A stretch of 64,000 bases of DNA from Elephas maximus indicus (Eukaryota > Chordata > Mammalia > Proboscidea > Elephantidae): positions 21,538,001 to 21,602,000 of the forward strand of contig NC_064826.1 of NCBI RefSeq assembly GCF_024166365.1, read 5' to 3'. This document shows, piece by piece, positions 1 through 11,373 of this stretch (the stretch's first letter is position 1; every line of letters starts with the position of its first letter). The notes under the pieces are model-generated. The model was not told where the DNA came from, ran no database searches, and was given only the letters and a program-made list of their open reading frames with translations. The position numbers and the translations under genes are program-made.

Positions 1-59
1 GATCTCCTTGGACTTTTACTTGGAACTGCACTGGAATCTCCAAGTTAACGCTTCAGCAC

Positions 60-731
60 GTTCAGTCTTCCCAGTTAGAAATGTGGCATGCCTTTCTATG
101 TAATCACATATTTTAGGTGTTTTAGTAAAGCTTTTAATTTTTAAAACATACCTTCCCCACATTTGTTGGTGAAGTTAATCCTGGGTATTTTTGTCGTTGC
201 TGCCGATGTGGCTGAGTGGATGGCTTCCCCATCATCCCACCCCTATTATATTTCCTAACTGGTTATTCCTAGTTGATGAGGAAGCTATTGGATTTTGCAT
301 CCAGCTACTTTATTCAATTCTCCTGTTAGTTCTAATAGCTTTTCAATTTATTCTTGTGGGCTCTCTGGAGCCCTTTGCACAAACCAATTGAAATGAATAA
401 TTAACTCTCCAGCTGAATTAATGGCCTTCCCTCAATCAGACCTCTTGTGAACTTGGCTGACAGAGAAAAATGTGTAAATGCAATGTGAAAAGGGGTCTTG
501 GAAAGTGGTGGTAGCCTCAAGAATGTTCGTATTCTCTAACTCACTCCTAGAAATCCATCCTAGGAAAAGCGATCAGATCTGTGGACAAAAGAATTGAGGT
601 ATCAAGACATGTATTGCAATGTTTATTGGTAACAATGAAAACTGGAGACAACTCAGATGACTAACATAGGTAGGTTGGTTAAGTAATGTTGGAACTTCCA
701 TACATTGTTTTTACCTCCTAGGGAAACTTAG
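60..731. mobile_element. Ancient L1 fragments
   Basis: 60-380 resembles reversed L1 ORF2; 520-731 resembles an L1 3' region (GGACAAAAGAATTGAGG, CATACATTG). L1-like sequence seems to resume at 2930-3095 and 3212-3320. Family not resolved. Confidence 0.45.
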
Positions 732-940
732 GACATGTTATCAGCAGGGACCAGTCCCCAGAGAAGGACATCATACTTGGTAGAGGGTCAGTGAAAAAGA
801 GGAAGACCTTCAATGAGATGGACTGACACAGTGGCTACAACAATGGGCTCGACGGTGGCGCAGGACCGGGTGGTGTTTTGTTCTGTTGTACACAGGGTTG
901 TACGAGTCAGAACGGACTTGATGGTGCCTAACAACAACAG
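732..940 (+). mobile_element. RTE LINE 3' fragment
   Basis: 5'-truncated piece of the RTE family: the last part of the ORF (GHVIS-RDQSP-like frame, degenerate) and the tail ending in CAACAACAG. It matches 33160-33300. Confidence 0.75.
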
Positions 941-1595
941 AGAGTCTCACTCTGCCCATTCTAGCTCAGGCCCAGACCTCTCCCTCACACTTCAGCCTCA
1001 CAAATCCAGCTGCCTGCAGACAGCTCATACAGCATCTCAGAGGCCATCTTAACCTCTCTGTGCCCTGCTGGGGCTCATCCTCTTCTTCTTGGGGAAACAG
1101 ACTCGGAGACAGATTTGTGTGAGGAGTTTATTGGGTCGGGGGTGCTCTTGGGAACAGCACCTGTAAGGGGAAGCAGGATTGGGCAGGAGGAGACATTGAG
1201 CTGTGATGCAGTCACAACAGAGGCCTCAGCAGGTCCTGCAGGGAGCCCTAGAGGTGGGATGGCCCTTCAGAGTTGTGCTTGTACCCCGTCCCCCAATCCA
1301 CCAGTTGTTGGATGAGGCTGCTGTGGAGAGGGGGCATAGTTTTGGGGGAGGAAAATTCCTGAAAAAGGACCCAGCTGTGAGTAGCCAAGACCCCCCTCAG
1401 GGATACGGATGCCTCTATCCTGAAGGGGGCCTGGGTGGTGCACCGCAGCATTAACTACCCTCCTGGAGGTGGATTAAAGATGGCTGCGATTAACTGAAAC
1501 ACCTCTCAATTTACTGCTTGTCCCACATTGTCTGTCCTGGGTGGTGGCACCACAATCCACCCATTGTTCAAGGTAGAAACCTCGAGGTAGACCCA
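941..1595. other. No feature recognised
   Basis: Plain intergenic sequence; short frames only. Confidence 0.5.
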
Positions 1596-2265
1596 GGCTC
1601 CTCCCTCACCAAGCCTGCCAACTCTACCTCCTGAATAAGTCTTGAGACTGCCCTCTCCTCTCCCTTCCTGTTGCGACCACCATGTTAGCTCAGACCCTCC
1701 ATCTCTTTACTCTGACAGGTTCCGTGGTTTCCAGACTGGCCATCTCAAGCTCCATCCTTGGCCAGGGAGAATGAGGATGCATGCCACTAACATGCATGTC
1801 ACCCTCTCCCTTGCTTAAACCCTCATGGTGGCTCTCCATCAGCTGTAGGATAAAGGCCCAGCCTTAGCCTGAGGCACTAAGGGCTCTTCCTAGTTGGGGC
1901 CATGCTTACTTGGCCAGACTTTTCCTGCTCTTTTAACACACTTCAGACCTCAGCAATATAGAATTCTTGTAGCTTTACCACTCATGGGGATGTTTTCCCT
2001 TTCCACACCTTCTCTCCAGAAAGCCCCCTTCCTCCTGCCTCCTCCCAGATTCTCATCTCAGATATCACCTCTTCCTGGAAGCCTTTCTCCCCCCTCAACC
2101 CCAGCACCTACCACACATGCTGGACTGGGCGTCCTTGAGGGTGTTCATTGCTGTCATTATACTTATATAATTAGGTGTTCTGCGTTGTCTATTTTCTCAC
2201 CCACACCAGGAGCTCCTGGAAGGAAGATATTATCTAAACCCTCTTTGTGACTCCAGTAGAGTGGT
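1596..2265 (+). mobile_element. L2-like remnant
   Basis: Contains TTAAACCCTCATGGTGGCTC, AGGATAAAGGCC and GAGCTCCTGGAAGG, as in mammalian L2 3' regions. Strongly diverged. Confidence 0.5.
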
Positions 2266-2289
2266 ATTTTAAAAATAATAGTGATAATA

Positions 2290-2550
2290 AAATTGATAAT
2301 AATAATAGCAGCTAATACTTTCTGAGTGCTTGGTATGTGCCAAACCACTGTTCTAAATCCTTTCACATGTGTTAGTTTGTTTAATCCTCACTCTAAGAGA
2401 GAAATTCTATCATTATCCTCTATGCTTAGTACAGATGAGGAACCTGAAGAGGTTAAGTCACCTACCCAAGGCATCTCAAGGTAAATAGGAGAGGTAGGAT
2501 TTGGGCCCAGCAGTCTGCTGCATAGTCTGGGTGCTTAAGACTATGCTAAC
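2290..2550 (+). mobile_element. MIR
   Basis: Near full length: GCTAATACTTTCTGAGTGCTTGG, TTAATCCTCACT and GATGAGGAACCTGAAG. Confidence 0.8.
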
Positions 2551-2552
2551 AA

Positions 2553-2881
2553 GGTAGTGGTCGGTCAATGGTAGAATTCTCTCCTTCCATGAAGGAGACC
2601 CAAGTTTGATTCCCAGGCAATACACCTCATGCACCCACCACTCATCTGTCAGGGGAGGCTGACATGTTGCTGTGATGCTGAACAGGTTTCAGCAGCGCTT
2701 CCGGACTGAGATGGACTAGGAAGAAAGGCCTCGTGATCTACTTCTGAAAATCAGCCAGTGAAAACCCTGTGGATCACAGTGGTCCAATCTGCACTCGATC
2801 TTGGGGATGGCACAGTGCCAGCAGTGTTTTGTTCTGTTGTGCATGAGTCAGGGGCCAGCTCAGTGGCCACTGACAACAACA
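2553..2881 (+). mobile_element. tRNA-Gly-headed composite SINE, copy 1
   Basis: The head (2553-2625) is tRNA-Gly-like, with TGGTAGAATTCTC and a B-box AGTTTGATTCC. The body at 2662-2766 matches the 5' region of the RTE LINE on the minus strand at 53590-53725. The end (2795-2881) matches the RTE 3' end, finishing GACAACAACA. It lies just after an old MIR. Confidence 0.75.
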
Positions 2882-3095
2882 TTGGCTCAACGTATGTGGA
2901 TAGATGTGGCATGGTCTTTAAAACAATAATAATGAAGCATTTACCATCACAGGGAATGGCTTATCATACACTGTTAAGAAAAAAACAGCACTAGACAAAG
3001 TAAAAAGTACAGTGTTATTTCAACAGTCTAAAGAAAAAGAAAGCTGAGAAGACTGGAAGATGATATGGTAAATATTATTAGCGGTTGCCTCTGGT

Positions 3096-3211
3096 AATGG
3101 GCTCAGGCATGGCAACGATTGTGAGCATGGTGCAGGACCGGGCAGCGTTTCGTTTGTGGGGCACAGGGTGGCTATGAGCCGGAACTGATTCAACGGCACC
3201 TGACAACAACA
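3096..3211 (+). mobile_element. RTE LINE 3' fragment (short)
   Basis: About 115 bp of the extreme RTE 3' end, ending GACAACAACAG, inserted into L1-like sequence that resumes on both sides. Confidence 0.75.
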
Positions 3212-3319
3212 GCTGGGTCATGGACCATCAGTAATTGTTTTTCTGTTTCCTTATATTTTCCTGCAGTTTTCATATTTTCTCCTATGAGTACTATCATTGT
3301 GATAAGGAGAAGGCTTAAA

Positions 3320-4291
3320 ACAAACCCTGAGGGCTGGGACGCTACTGCAATCTCTTTGCTGCCCAGAAGAGCCAGGCCAGGGGGTCTCTTCCCGGGAACA
3401 CTCAGTTGGGGCAGTGCCACACCTCCCCTCGGTATGTCACACCCCACTAAACGGGGAGGGATAAAGCTGCCGCAGGGCCAGAGTTCTGCTGGGACTGGGG
3501 TGCTGGGCGTCCTCCATGACCCACCCCAGGTGCACTGGACAAGGTAAAAAGGGAGGGGGGAAAGGCAGGTGAGTGGCTGATCTTGGCTCATCCTGCACCA
3601 CCTCCCCTCTGCTCTTCTCTGTGCCCCAGCCCGGCATGTGCCAGGTCCCCTTCTGTGTAGCACAGGGGATACAGGGAGGGGACACAGCCGGTCCCATCCT
3701 CCTCCAGTGGGAGGCTAGGGGAGATCAGAGAGCCAGGGGACAGGAATGTCTGACTTTGCAGGGGTGCCGCAAGCAGCACAGGAGGCCTGGCTGACACCCC
3801 TTCTTCTCCAGGAGGCTTCCCTGCGAGGCCCTGCCAGGGTGAGCTCCCTCGGCCACCTCATTACTGCCCAGCCTCTCTGGCCTCCTGGAGTCTAGTAGCT
3901 GAGGCGAGCCAGTGGGGTAAACCACCAGGAGGAAGTCAACAGATAAGTCACTTTAATAAAGTCGATACGAAATAAGGCCCATGCCCCTCCTTCCACATCA
4001 CCAAACGTAGTGAAAGACCAAATGTCTCTTAAGCACAAACATCTGCTTGGCAGAAACAACGCCCAGGCACTTTTGGGGTTCCCTGGCCCCCGGTGAGTAA
4101 GTGTGGAGATGGTTTTGTGAGCTCAAGGAACAGCCAGACTGGAAGGGAATTTAGCCCCCAAACTAGACTGGTGGTGCAGGCTAGGGCAAGTCCTTTCTTG
4201 GTTCAGTTCCAGCCCCTGGTGCTGGGGAAGTGTGATCCTTAAGGGTGTGGGTCCGCTTGGTGGGCCATGATTCTCAGCGGTTTGGCAGTTA
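3320..4291. other. No gene recognised
   Basis: GC-rich intergenic sequence with overlapping short frames on both strands; no repeat family recognised. Confidence 0.5.
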
Positions 4292-4800
4292 TGATGTAGT
4301 TTGGCAGTCATATAATGATGTGATCACCTCCATGATGAGATTTGATATAATGTGATCACCTCCATGATGGGATCTGCTGTGAGTAGCCAATCAGTTGAAA
4401 GAGATTTTCCTTCGGGGTGTGGCCTGCATCCAATATAGGTGGACTTTCTGGCAAGGCTCAGAGGCTTTTGCTTGCTGTGGATCCTATAGCTGGATCTTGT
4501 TCATGTGACCATCGGTTCTTGGGACTTGAGCCAGCAACTTACGTGCTGTCTTGCGTGCTGATCTTGGAATTCATCGGTCTTCAGAGCCTGTGAACCAGAG
4601 GCCTGCTGTCTGACCTGCCTATCTTGGGTTTGCCAGCCCCTGTGGCTATGTGAATCAGGAGACGCCTCCAGCCTGAGTCACGGGCTTGGGACGTTCCAGC
4701 CTCTACAACCATGTGAACCATTTCCTTGATATATATATATATGTATCTTTATTTATACACTTTACTGGTTTTACTTCTCTAGAGAACTCAGCCTAAGACG
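4292..4800 (+). mobile_element. Probable ERVL/MaLR-type LTR
   Basis: Ends CTCTAGAGAACTCAGCCTAAGAC, like class III LTR 3' ends. It has a 32-bp-spaced internal duplication near 4321-4373 and an AT run before a TTTATTTATAC stretch. Boundaries approximate; no flanking duplication found. Confidence 0.5.
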
Positions 4801-4976
4801 AGAAGAGTGGGGGCTTCCAGGTCCTGAAGGAGACCTCACACCAGAGGAAGGATTGCTGGGCTTACTCTAGGCCAGGAAGGGGAGGGGGGGCTCTGGTGTA
4901 CAGGGAAGTGAAGTAATACCCCCCAGGCCCAACCTGCCATTGACCTTTATCATTTACCTTGACTACCCAGACCACA

Positions 4977-5189
4977 GGGAGCCCTGGTGGCACAGTAGTT
5001 AAAGCACTTGGCTACTAACTGAAAGATTGGCAGTTTGAACCCACCTGCCACTCCATGGGAGAAAGATGTGTCAGTTTGTTTCCATAAAGATTACAGCCTT
5101 GGAAACCCAAAGAGGCAGTTCTACTCTGTCCTATAGGGTCACTATGAGTTGGAATCAACTGGATGGCAATGGGTTTAGTTTTGGTTTTA
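4977..5189 (+). mobile_element. AfroSINE, full length
   Basis: Begins GGGAGCCCTGGTGGCACAG. It has the long form with the TGTCAGTTTG...AAAGATTACAGCC block and ends in GGCAATGGGTTT. Confidence 0.9.
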
Positions 5190-5317
5190 CTCAGACCGTG
5201 GGGCCAAACAGGGGGATTCGGGGCCCCAAGGCTGTTATTCTTCTAACAAACATTATTGGTCTTCCTTAGGCCCAGTTGATTAGAGTAATACTAGTATTGT
5301 GTCTGAGGTATAGTGTT

Positions 5318-5714
5318 TGGTGGCTATAACATTAGTGGCTGCAGTATTAGTGTGTTTAGTATTTAGTGCCTGTAGTGCTCAGTGGTTGTAGTACTCAGTG
5401 GCTGTAGTATTTCGTGCCTGTAGTATTTACTGCCTGCAGTATTTAGTTCCTATAGTATTTAGTGCCAGTGGCATTTAGTAACTATAGTATTTAGTGTCTG
5501 TCACATTTAGGGCCTGTTGTATTTAGTGGCCATAGCATTTAGTGGCTGTAGTGTTCAGTGGCTGTAGTATTGCCTGTCGCATTTAGTTCCTGTAGCACTT
5601 AGTGCCAATAGTATTTAGAATCTCTAGTATTTAGTGGCTGCGGTGGTTAGTGGCTGTTGGATTCAATGCCACCGTATTTAGCGGGCATATTATTTCATGG
5701 CTGTAGAATTTAGT
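5318..5714. repeat. Degenerate 16-bp minisatellite
   Basis: About 24 tandem units near TGTAGTATTTAGTGCC. Most keep exactly 16 bp (one is shortened to 12 near 5568) while bases vary. It does not code in any frame. Confidence 0.9.
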
Positions 5715-7571
5715 GACCTTCTGGAACTCTGTGATGAAGAATGTGCTCTGAATTTCCTTTGTTGCCTCTGAACAAACTGTCCTCCCAGCAGTCCTTCTGT
5801 CTGCCCTGTCAGTCGAGCTGCTCCCTTAGCTGGTGTCCTTGGCTCATAAGCAATTTTTCAGTCCCTTGGCACAGCTTCATTTAAAAATGCACTTCTTTGC
5901 AGCACCCGAGAGATTTTTCTTCAGGTTTTCAAAGTTCAGCTGTTTCTGAATCATTTCATATAATTCTCTCCCCCTCCACCCCCTTTGCTCCCAAACTGAA
6001 GTTCTTTTGAAAGTGGAATCTGTGGATTTTTCCATTCCCTGCCTCTGTCTACAGAACACAAGAAGTGATTTGGCACAAGCTTTGTGACCAGATGTGGCAA
6101 GTGCTTGTCAGAGGGGTCACTGGGAGTGGCTCTGAGCAGGTGAGAAGAGGGCAGCCAGCTGTGACTTCAGCCCCAGGAGGTGGCAAGAAGGTGTGGTCAT
6201 GGGCTCAGGTCTGGCCCTGGCAAGCAGGGTTACCCTGGGGTCTCTCTGAGCCCTAAGGTCCTGACTTAACTCTGGAGACACCAATAGTCCCCGCCTCTGA
6301 GGGCTGTGGTGAAGCTGAAAGGTGGTCGGCTATGGGAACATGCTGGGCGCAGTGCCCAGCCCTTCCTAGATGCTCAGTTAGCTGATGGGGGACTAGCCGT
6401 GCTCACTGGGGGAGCAGGCCTGTGCCCTGGTGTAATCTGAGAAGCCAAAGGAAGCCTCTTGCCACCTATTCTCCACCAACAAGAAAGCCACCCACTGACA
6501 GCTGAAATTCCACCGTTAGGGAGTTGATTGCGAGAATATCTTCTTCCTTCTCTTACCTTAAATTAAAAATCTGGCTGGAAGGGGGCCATATCAAGTCCCC
6601 AACTCACTGGCTGAAGCTCTTTTTATCAATTCCATTTAATTCTACAAACATTTCCTGAGCACCTACTACCTGCCAGGCCCTAGGCTGGCTACAGCTAATC
6701 TGCATTTGAGTAAGAGAGACATGGTTTCTGCAGCTTGAACTTCCCACTGTCCTTTCACTCCATTGGCCCCAGCAGGGGAATTTCCTGGGTCCCCATTTGG
6801 GTCCTTGGAGGAATCAGACTTTTTTCCATTTGAGATCTGGTTGGGCCTCCTCTTTTTTGGTGAAAGCGGCCTTTGAAGCCTCCTGCCTCAGATTAGCCCA
6901 GTTGCTGTGGACAGCTGCTACAGAACAGCGAGGGCTGGTCCCACTGAACCAAGAAGGCCGTCCTGGCTGCTCCCCATTTTCCTGGTTTCCCTTTGCCCTG
7001 TGATTTGGGACATGGTCTGCAGGTTCTGACAATTTCAGAGTCTTATGACAACTTAGGAATTGCAAGGGCAGCAATCGAGCCTGGTTCCTGGAGTGGTTTA
7101 GATTCTCGATCAAACCCTTTAGCCGTTTTGATTAAAATAGAGACGTTTAACATCACTGCCCCACAGCACCCTCCAGCTTGACACATTAGTCACCCTTTCT
7201 TGCCTCCCCTAAGAATTCATGCTTTGCTTTCTTTTCTCTGGTGCCCTCTTCTCCCTCTCTCCCTCCTTCCTCCATTCCCCTTTCTCCTCTGCTCCACATC
7301 TTGCCACAATCCCAGGAGGCCCCAGCCTCCATGGAAATGACCCGTCCCACCCCTGGCCTCTCAGATCCTTGGCCTCCTGTTCTCAGGGCCTCTACCCCAG
7401 CCCCCCAACTCCAGCCCTCATCCCCATGGCTGTGCTGTGGGCGCTAGCCTCCCAGGCCCCTGCCCACTGCTGGAATGCTTTAGTCTTGGTGCTCTCTGAC
7501 CACATCCCACTCTTGCTCACCAGTTCGTTCACCTGTAACACACCCATCCCGCAGTCTCTTTGGAACCTCTA
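5715..7571. other. No gene recognised
   Basis: Only a short MIR-like motif near 6640-6690 and a pyrimidine-rich stretch at 7215-7300. The frame at 7219-7746 is Pro/Ser/Leu low-complexity and not convincing. Confidence 0.5.
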
Positions 7572-7661
7572 CCCCATGGACGTCCTCACTCTGTCCCCAT
7601 CCCTCAGTTCCCACTGCCCCATGGACATCCCCACTTTGTCCTCATCCCTCATTTCCCTCCC
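7572..7661. repeat. 45-bp tandem duplication
   Basis: Two adjacent copies beginning CCCCATGGAC (7572 and 7617), about 80 percent alike, in pyrimidine-rich sequence. Confidence 0.8.
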
Positions 7662-7920
7662 TTGCCAGCTCAGGTTCCATGCTACAGCTCCAAACACTAG
7701 GTACTCAGATCCTAAATTCCCTCTGCCCACTGTCCTTTCCTTATAGGCACCTGGCAAAAGCCCGAACCGGGACAAACACAGCCAAGGGCTTTCCGATAGT
7801 ACAAGGCAGGCCGCGTCACTGTAGCATCACTGCCTCCATCCGGCCCATAGCTGTGCCCAGCAATCCTACCACGCCCGTTTCTCCAGTCAGCTCTCACTGT
7901 CCTCCTCAGACTCTCATTGT

Positions 7921-8042
7921 AACAGGATGAGCTGGGCGTCGTTATCCCCATTTGGCTGATGAAGAAACTGGGATTCTGAACGTTCGAAATTGCCTGGGAA
8001 CACAGAGCTGGGGGCAGAATCGAGGTTTCTAGACTCAAGTCT
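7921..8042 (+). mobile_element. MIR, 3' half
   Basis: GTTATCCCCATTTGGC...GATGAAGAAACTGGG. Confidence 0.65.
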
Positions 8043-8980
8043 TCTTTGACTATGAGAAGTAGCGAATGTCCATTTCAGGCAAGACCCCTTATTTCCCTGG
8101 TGGGACAAGGAAGGGTGTTTGGCAAAAAGGAGCCCCTGAGTAAGTTCACACTGGTGGGATCAGCTCCATCAGCCCCCTTGCCAGGAAGTTACCCTTTGCA
8201 GCATCCCAAATTGCCACCGTGGGGCAAGTTGCTCACCATAGGGGGTGGGCTGCTGAACTTGGGAACATTCTGGAATGCTGGAAAAGGAGGCAGAAGAAGA
8301 TATCTTGGGTAGGTGCACTCACTGGAAAGGAGCAGAAGTGGGGCCACTCGGCGGGGGGGGGCCCATACCTGGGGTCTCTGTAGTGGGCCCTCTGCAGGTC
8401 ACTGCTGGCTGGGCCTCCAGCTCCAGCCCACCGGCTCTGAGGACCATCATGCTTCAGCAGGAAGCCCAGATGTTCCTCCAGGGTCATGTCAGGTCTGAAG
8501 AGGGGGCAGATCCCTGACGGTGGCTCTCGGGCAGCTGTTCTGACCTGCCAGCACCTACCAAGAGGTTGATGGCTGGCTACACCTCAGAGACTCAATGTGG
8601 GGGCACAAGCAGAGGCTTTGTGCCAACATCTACAGACGCCGAGCCTGGACAGGCTGGCCCCAGTGTTTCAGGCTCCATTCTCCAAAGGCCTCCCCTTCCC
8701 TACAGGATAAAATCGGAACCCCTCGGCAGAGCTCACAGGGCTAGGGGTTTAGCAAACAAAAATACAGAACACCCAGTTACATCTGAATTTCAGGTAAACA
8801 AGAGATTACTTTTTATGTCCCAGATAAACAACAGTTTTTTTTTTTTAGTATAGGTAGGTCAAATATTGCATGAGACACACTCAAAGTTCAGACAGCTAGA
8901 CTTCTCTGCCCATGTCTGAGGGAGGACAGCAATTCATTCAAAGGAAAGAGTTATTAATGGTAGATTTTTAGCCCTGAGTG
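8043..8980. other. No gene recognised
   Basis: Intergenic, with a G-run at 8351-8361 and a T-run at 8835-8845. Confidence 0.5.
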
Positions 8981-9000
8981 TAGGGTAATCTTTTTGTGGC

Positions 9001-9055
9001 TATAGGGTCACTATGAGGCAGAATCAACTCGATGGCAATGGGTTTTTGTTACAGG
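9001..9055 (+). mobile_element. AfroSINE, 55-bp 3' stub with perfect target duplication
   Basis: Only the last part of the SINE (TATAGGGTCACTATGAG to GGGTTTTTG) is present. It is flanked by a perfect 20-bp duplication (8981-9000 and 9056-9075), so this is an insertion that stopped early, not a deletion remnant. Confidence 0.9.
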
Positions 9056-9414
9056 TAGGGTAATCTTTTTGTGGCAGAGATCTTTCAATGATCCCTTTCA
9101 AATCTTACTGCTCAAGTGAAGAAGATGGTTTGCTGTATTCTGTCATTTTATCATTATTCCTTGGTGTGGCAGCTGACAATGACAGTCCGTAACAGTAACA
9201 GGACCTGCTCACAGAGACAGAGTGAGAACCAAATGAGTTAAATGTAAAGCTGGGGACCTGGGGGTGCCTGGTATGCCTCTCCCCCTTCACCCCATCTGCT
9301 CTGCTGGGGCATTGCTGACTCAAGGGAAGAGGCAAAAGAGAAAGGAGGAAAAAGGCAACAGACAGCAGGACTACAATAAAGGGCAATGTGCTGAGTGGTT
9401 GGAATTGTTTTCCC

Positions 9415-9605
9415 TAAGCCTTTAAACCAGTTCACTCTGGCTTGAGCCCCTGCTGAAAATTTGCATTTCTACCCTCAAATGCACCGAATCAGAATCTACC
9501 TGGGGATCTTGTTTAAAATACAGATTCTGATTCAGTATATCTGGGGGCAGAAACGCAAATTCTTGGCAGAGGGTTGAACCAGAATGAACGGGTTCAAAAA
9601 CCCTG
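9415..9605. mobile_element. Palindromic hAT-like element
   Basis: Arms of about 85-90 bp pair across a centre near 9510. The right end reversed begins CAGGGTTTTTGAACC. Flanks GTTTTCCC / CTTTCCCC agree at 6 of 8 bases. Related to 55999-56257. Confidence 0.7.
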
Positions 9606-10043
9606 CTTTCCCCAAATCCAGTAAGAAACAGCACAGCGCTGTGCCAACCAGCCCAGAGGCGGCACAGAGTGCAGAGAAACAACAGTGGGGCACCGACCCA
9701 GGAGATGGCACCAGAGAGAAGCCAGAGCCCACTGGGTGGGGACAGAGCAGGGGTGACTGTGACCCCTGAGGAAGGGGCCATAGGCATGTCCTGCAATGAT
9801 AAATCCCCAAAGGACAAAAAGGAAAGGACTAGGAGCAGCTAACGATGTCACGATGATTTGGGGGTGGGGTGGCCCCTCTTCAGAGGCCTTTAGTCCAACT
9901 TGAGTCCGTCCTTGTGAGACTCTGAACGGTCTTTTCTGGGAGAACAGGGCGGAATGACCCTGTGTTCTCCAAAATGAGATAACGTGGGCAGGAAGGCCCC
10001 CCCACCACGAACCACCTCCCCACTCTCCAGAGGCAACTTGGCT

Positions 10044-10290
10044 AATAACCCTTATCGTTTGGGAGGCTGAGGAAGCTCCAGGCCCTGTGCTGAGGTTTTA
10101 TGGGCGTGACCTCACTTCATTCTTAACCAACCCTGAGAAGCAGGCACTAGCACCATCCCTTACCGCAGCCCAGAGAGGATGAGTAACTTGCCCAAGAACA
10201 CACAGCTGTTAAGTAGCCCAGCTGGCACTTGAACCCAGGCATCTGGCTATTGAGTCCAGCTTTTAACCCTATACCAACCTGTCTCTTGCG
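10044..10290 (+). mobile_element. MIR
   Basis: CACACAGCTGTTAAGTAGCC and TGGCACTTGAACCCAGGC are the MIR 3' landmarks. Confidence 0.75.
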
Positions 10291-10494
10291 GCTCAGATAT
10301 GGCTTCAGACTCCTTCTCAACACAACACTCCAGATAGCCATCACCCATAGACTTCAGTTGGCACATGAAACAAAATTTGTGTTAAAAACTTGTCATATTG
10401 GCTGTTGGCTCCAAGGCAAGGTATTGTGGCTGCTCTGTGATTTACCTGGGTATCTTCCGATTGAATACACTTACTTCTGGCATCACAGAACATG

Positions 10495-10625
10495 AGATCT
10501 AGAATAGACCTAAGAAACGCAGTCCAGCATATTGATTTTTCAGATGAGGAAACTGAGGTCCAGAGAAGTTAATATGTTTGCCCAGGGGCACACAGCAAGT
10601 AAAGTGTCAGGATTAGGATCTGGGT
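10495..10625 (+). mobile_element. MIR, 3' half
   Basis: CAGATGAGGAAACTGAGGTCC and GGGGCACACAGCAAG. Confidence 0.75.
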
Positions 10626-11175
10626 GTCTGGCGCCCCAGTGGGGGACACTGGTGCGCTCTCCCGCATCGCTGTACTCCTCCCCCGAGCCCAGGAAGAAGG
10701 CCCTGATCTTGACGTCATCATCTGGCTTGGCCCCAGGCCGTTCCCAGGCCCAAATCTTGCTCCCTGCCCACCTGCTTCAGCCGCGCTTGGGAATCCAGAG
10801 GTAGCAATTCCGGTGGCCGCGGTTCCAGGGCTGGGCGGCAGGGGGCAGCAGAGCCGCTGGAGAAGTTCGCGTCCGGAGCGTGGAGCCTGTGAAGGAGGGA
10901 GAGGCTCAGGGACCCGGAAAGAGCGAGGGGTTCACGGGCCCGGTGGGTCAGTCCTGCCGGAGACATCTTGGCGTAGGCGCCCAGGTTTGGGGAGAGGATG
11001 GGCCAGCGTCTGTTTGGCAGCCACCAAACACAAACTGTTCCCTGGTTCCCATCTAGCTCTGTTTGGGCGAGCCCTCAAGCTGCCTTCTCAGACCCTTGGC
11101 CCTTTAGGGCGTAGGGCCACGAGTGTGACAGTCACAAAAATCCCTCCCCTCCCAGACCCTGCTTTTGTTTATAAG
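10626..11175. other. GC-rich stretch, no gene assigned
   Basis: Moderate CpG content between 10640 and 10990. A 202-residue frame runs through it, but it has no recognisable domain and ends inside an AfroSINE. Confidence 0.45.
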
Positions 11176-11373
11176 AACAAACCAGTTGCCCCTGGAGTCG
11201 CCTCTGACTCATGGCTGCCCCATGTGTGTTAGAGTAGATCTGTGCTCCATAGGATTTTCAATGGCTGATTTTTCAGAAGCAGATTGCCAGGACTTTCTTC
11301 TGAGGCATCTCTGGGTGGACTCGAACCGCCAACCCTTCGGTTAGCAGCCGAGCTCATTAATTGCAGTACTCAG
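11176..11373 (-). mobile_element. AfroSINE
   Basis: Reverse copy of the form with GATTTTTCAGAAGCAGATTGCC; the 5' end of the SINE (right side) is degenerate. Confidence 0.85.

Noticed and set aside
2553..2625. tRNA-Gly gene
   Set aside because: The tRNA-like stretch is the head of a SINE, with mutated arms and a SINE body attached; the same plan recurs at 16988.
5318..5714. CRISPR-like array
   Set aside because: Units are directly adjacent with no spacers and the host is a mammal; it is a minisatellite.
10624..11232. 202-residue frame in GC-rich sequence
   Set aside because: No recognisable domain, and its end lies inside a reversed AfroSINE. No splice or promoter evidence.
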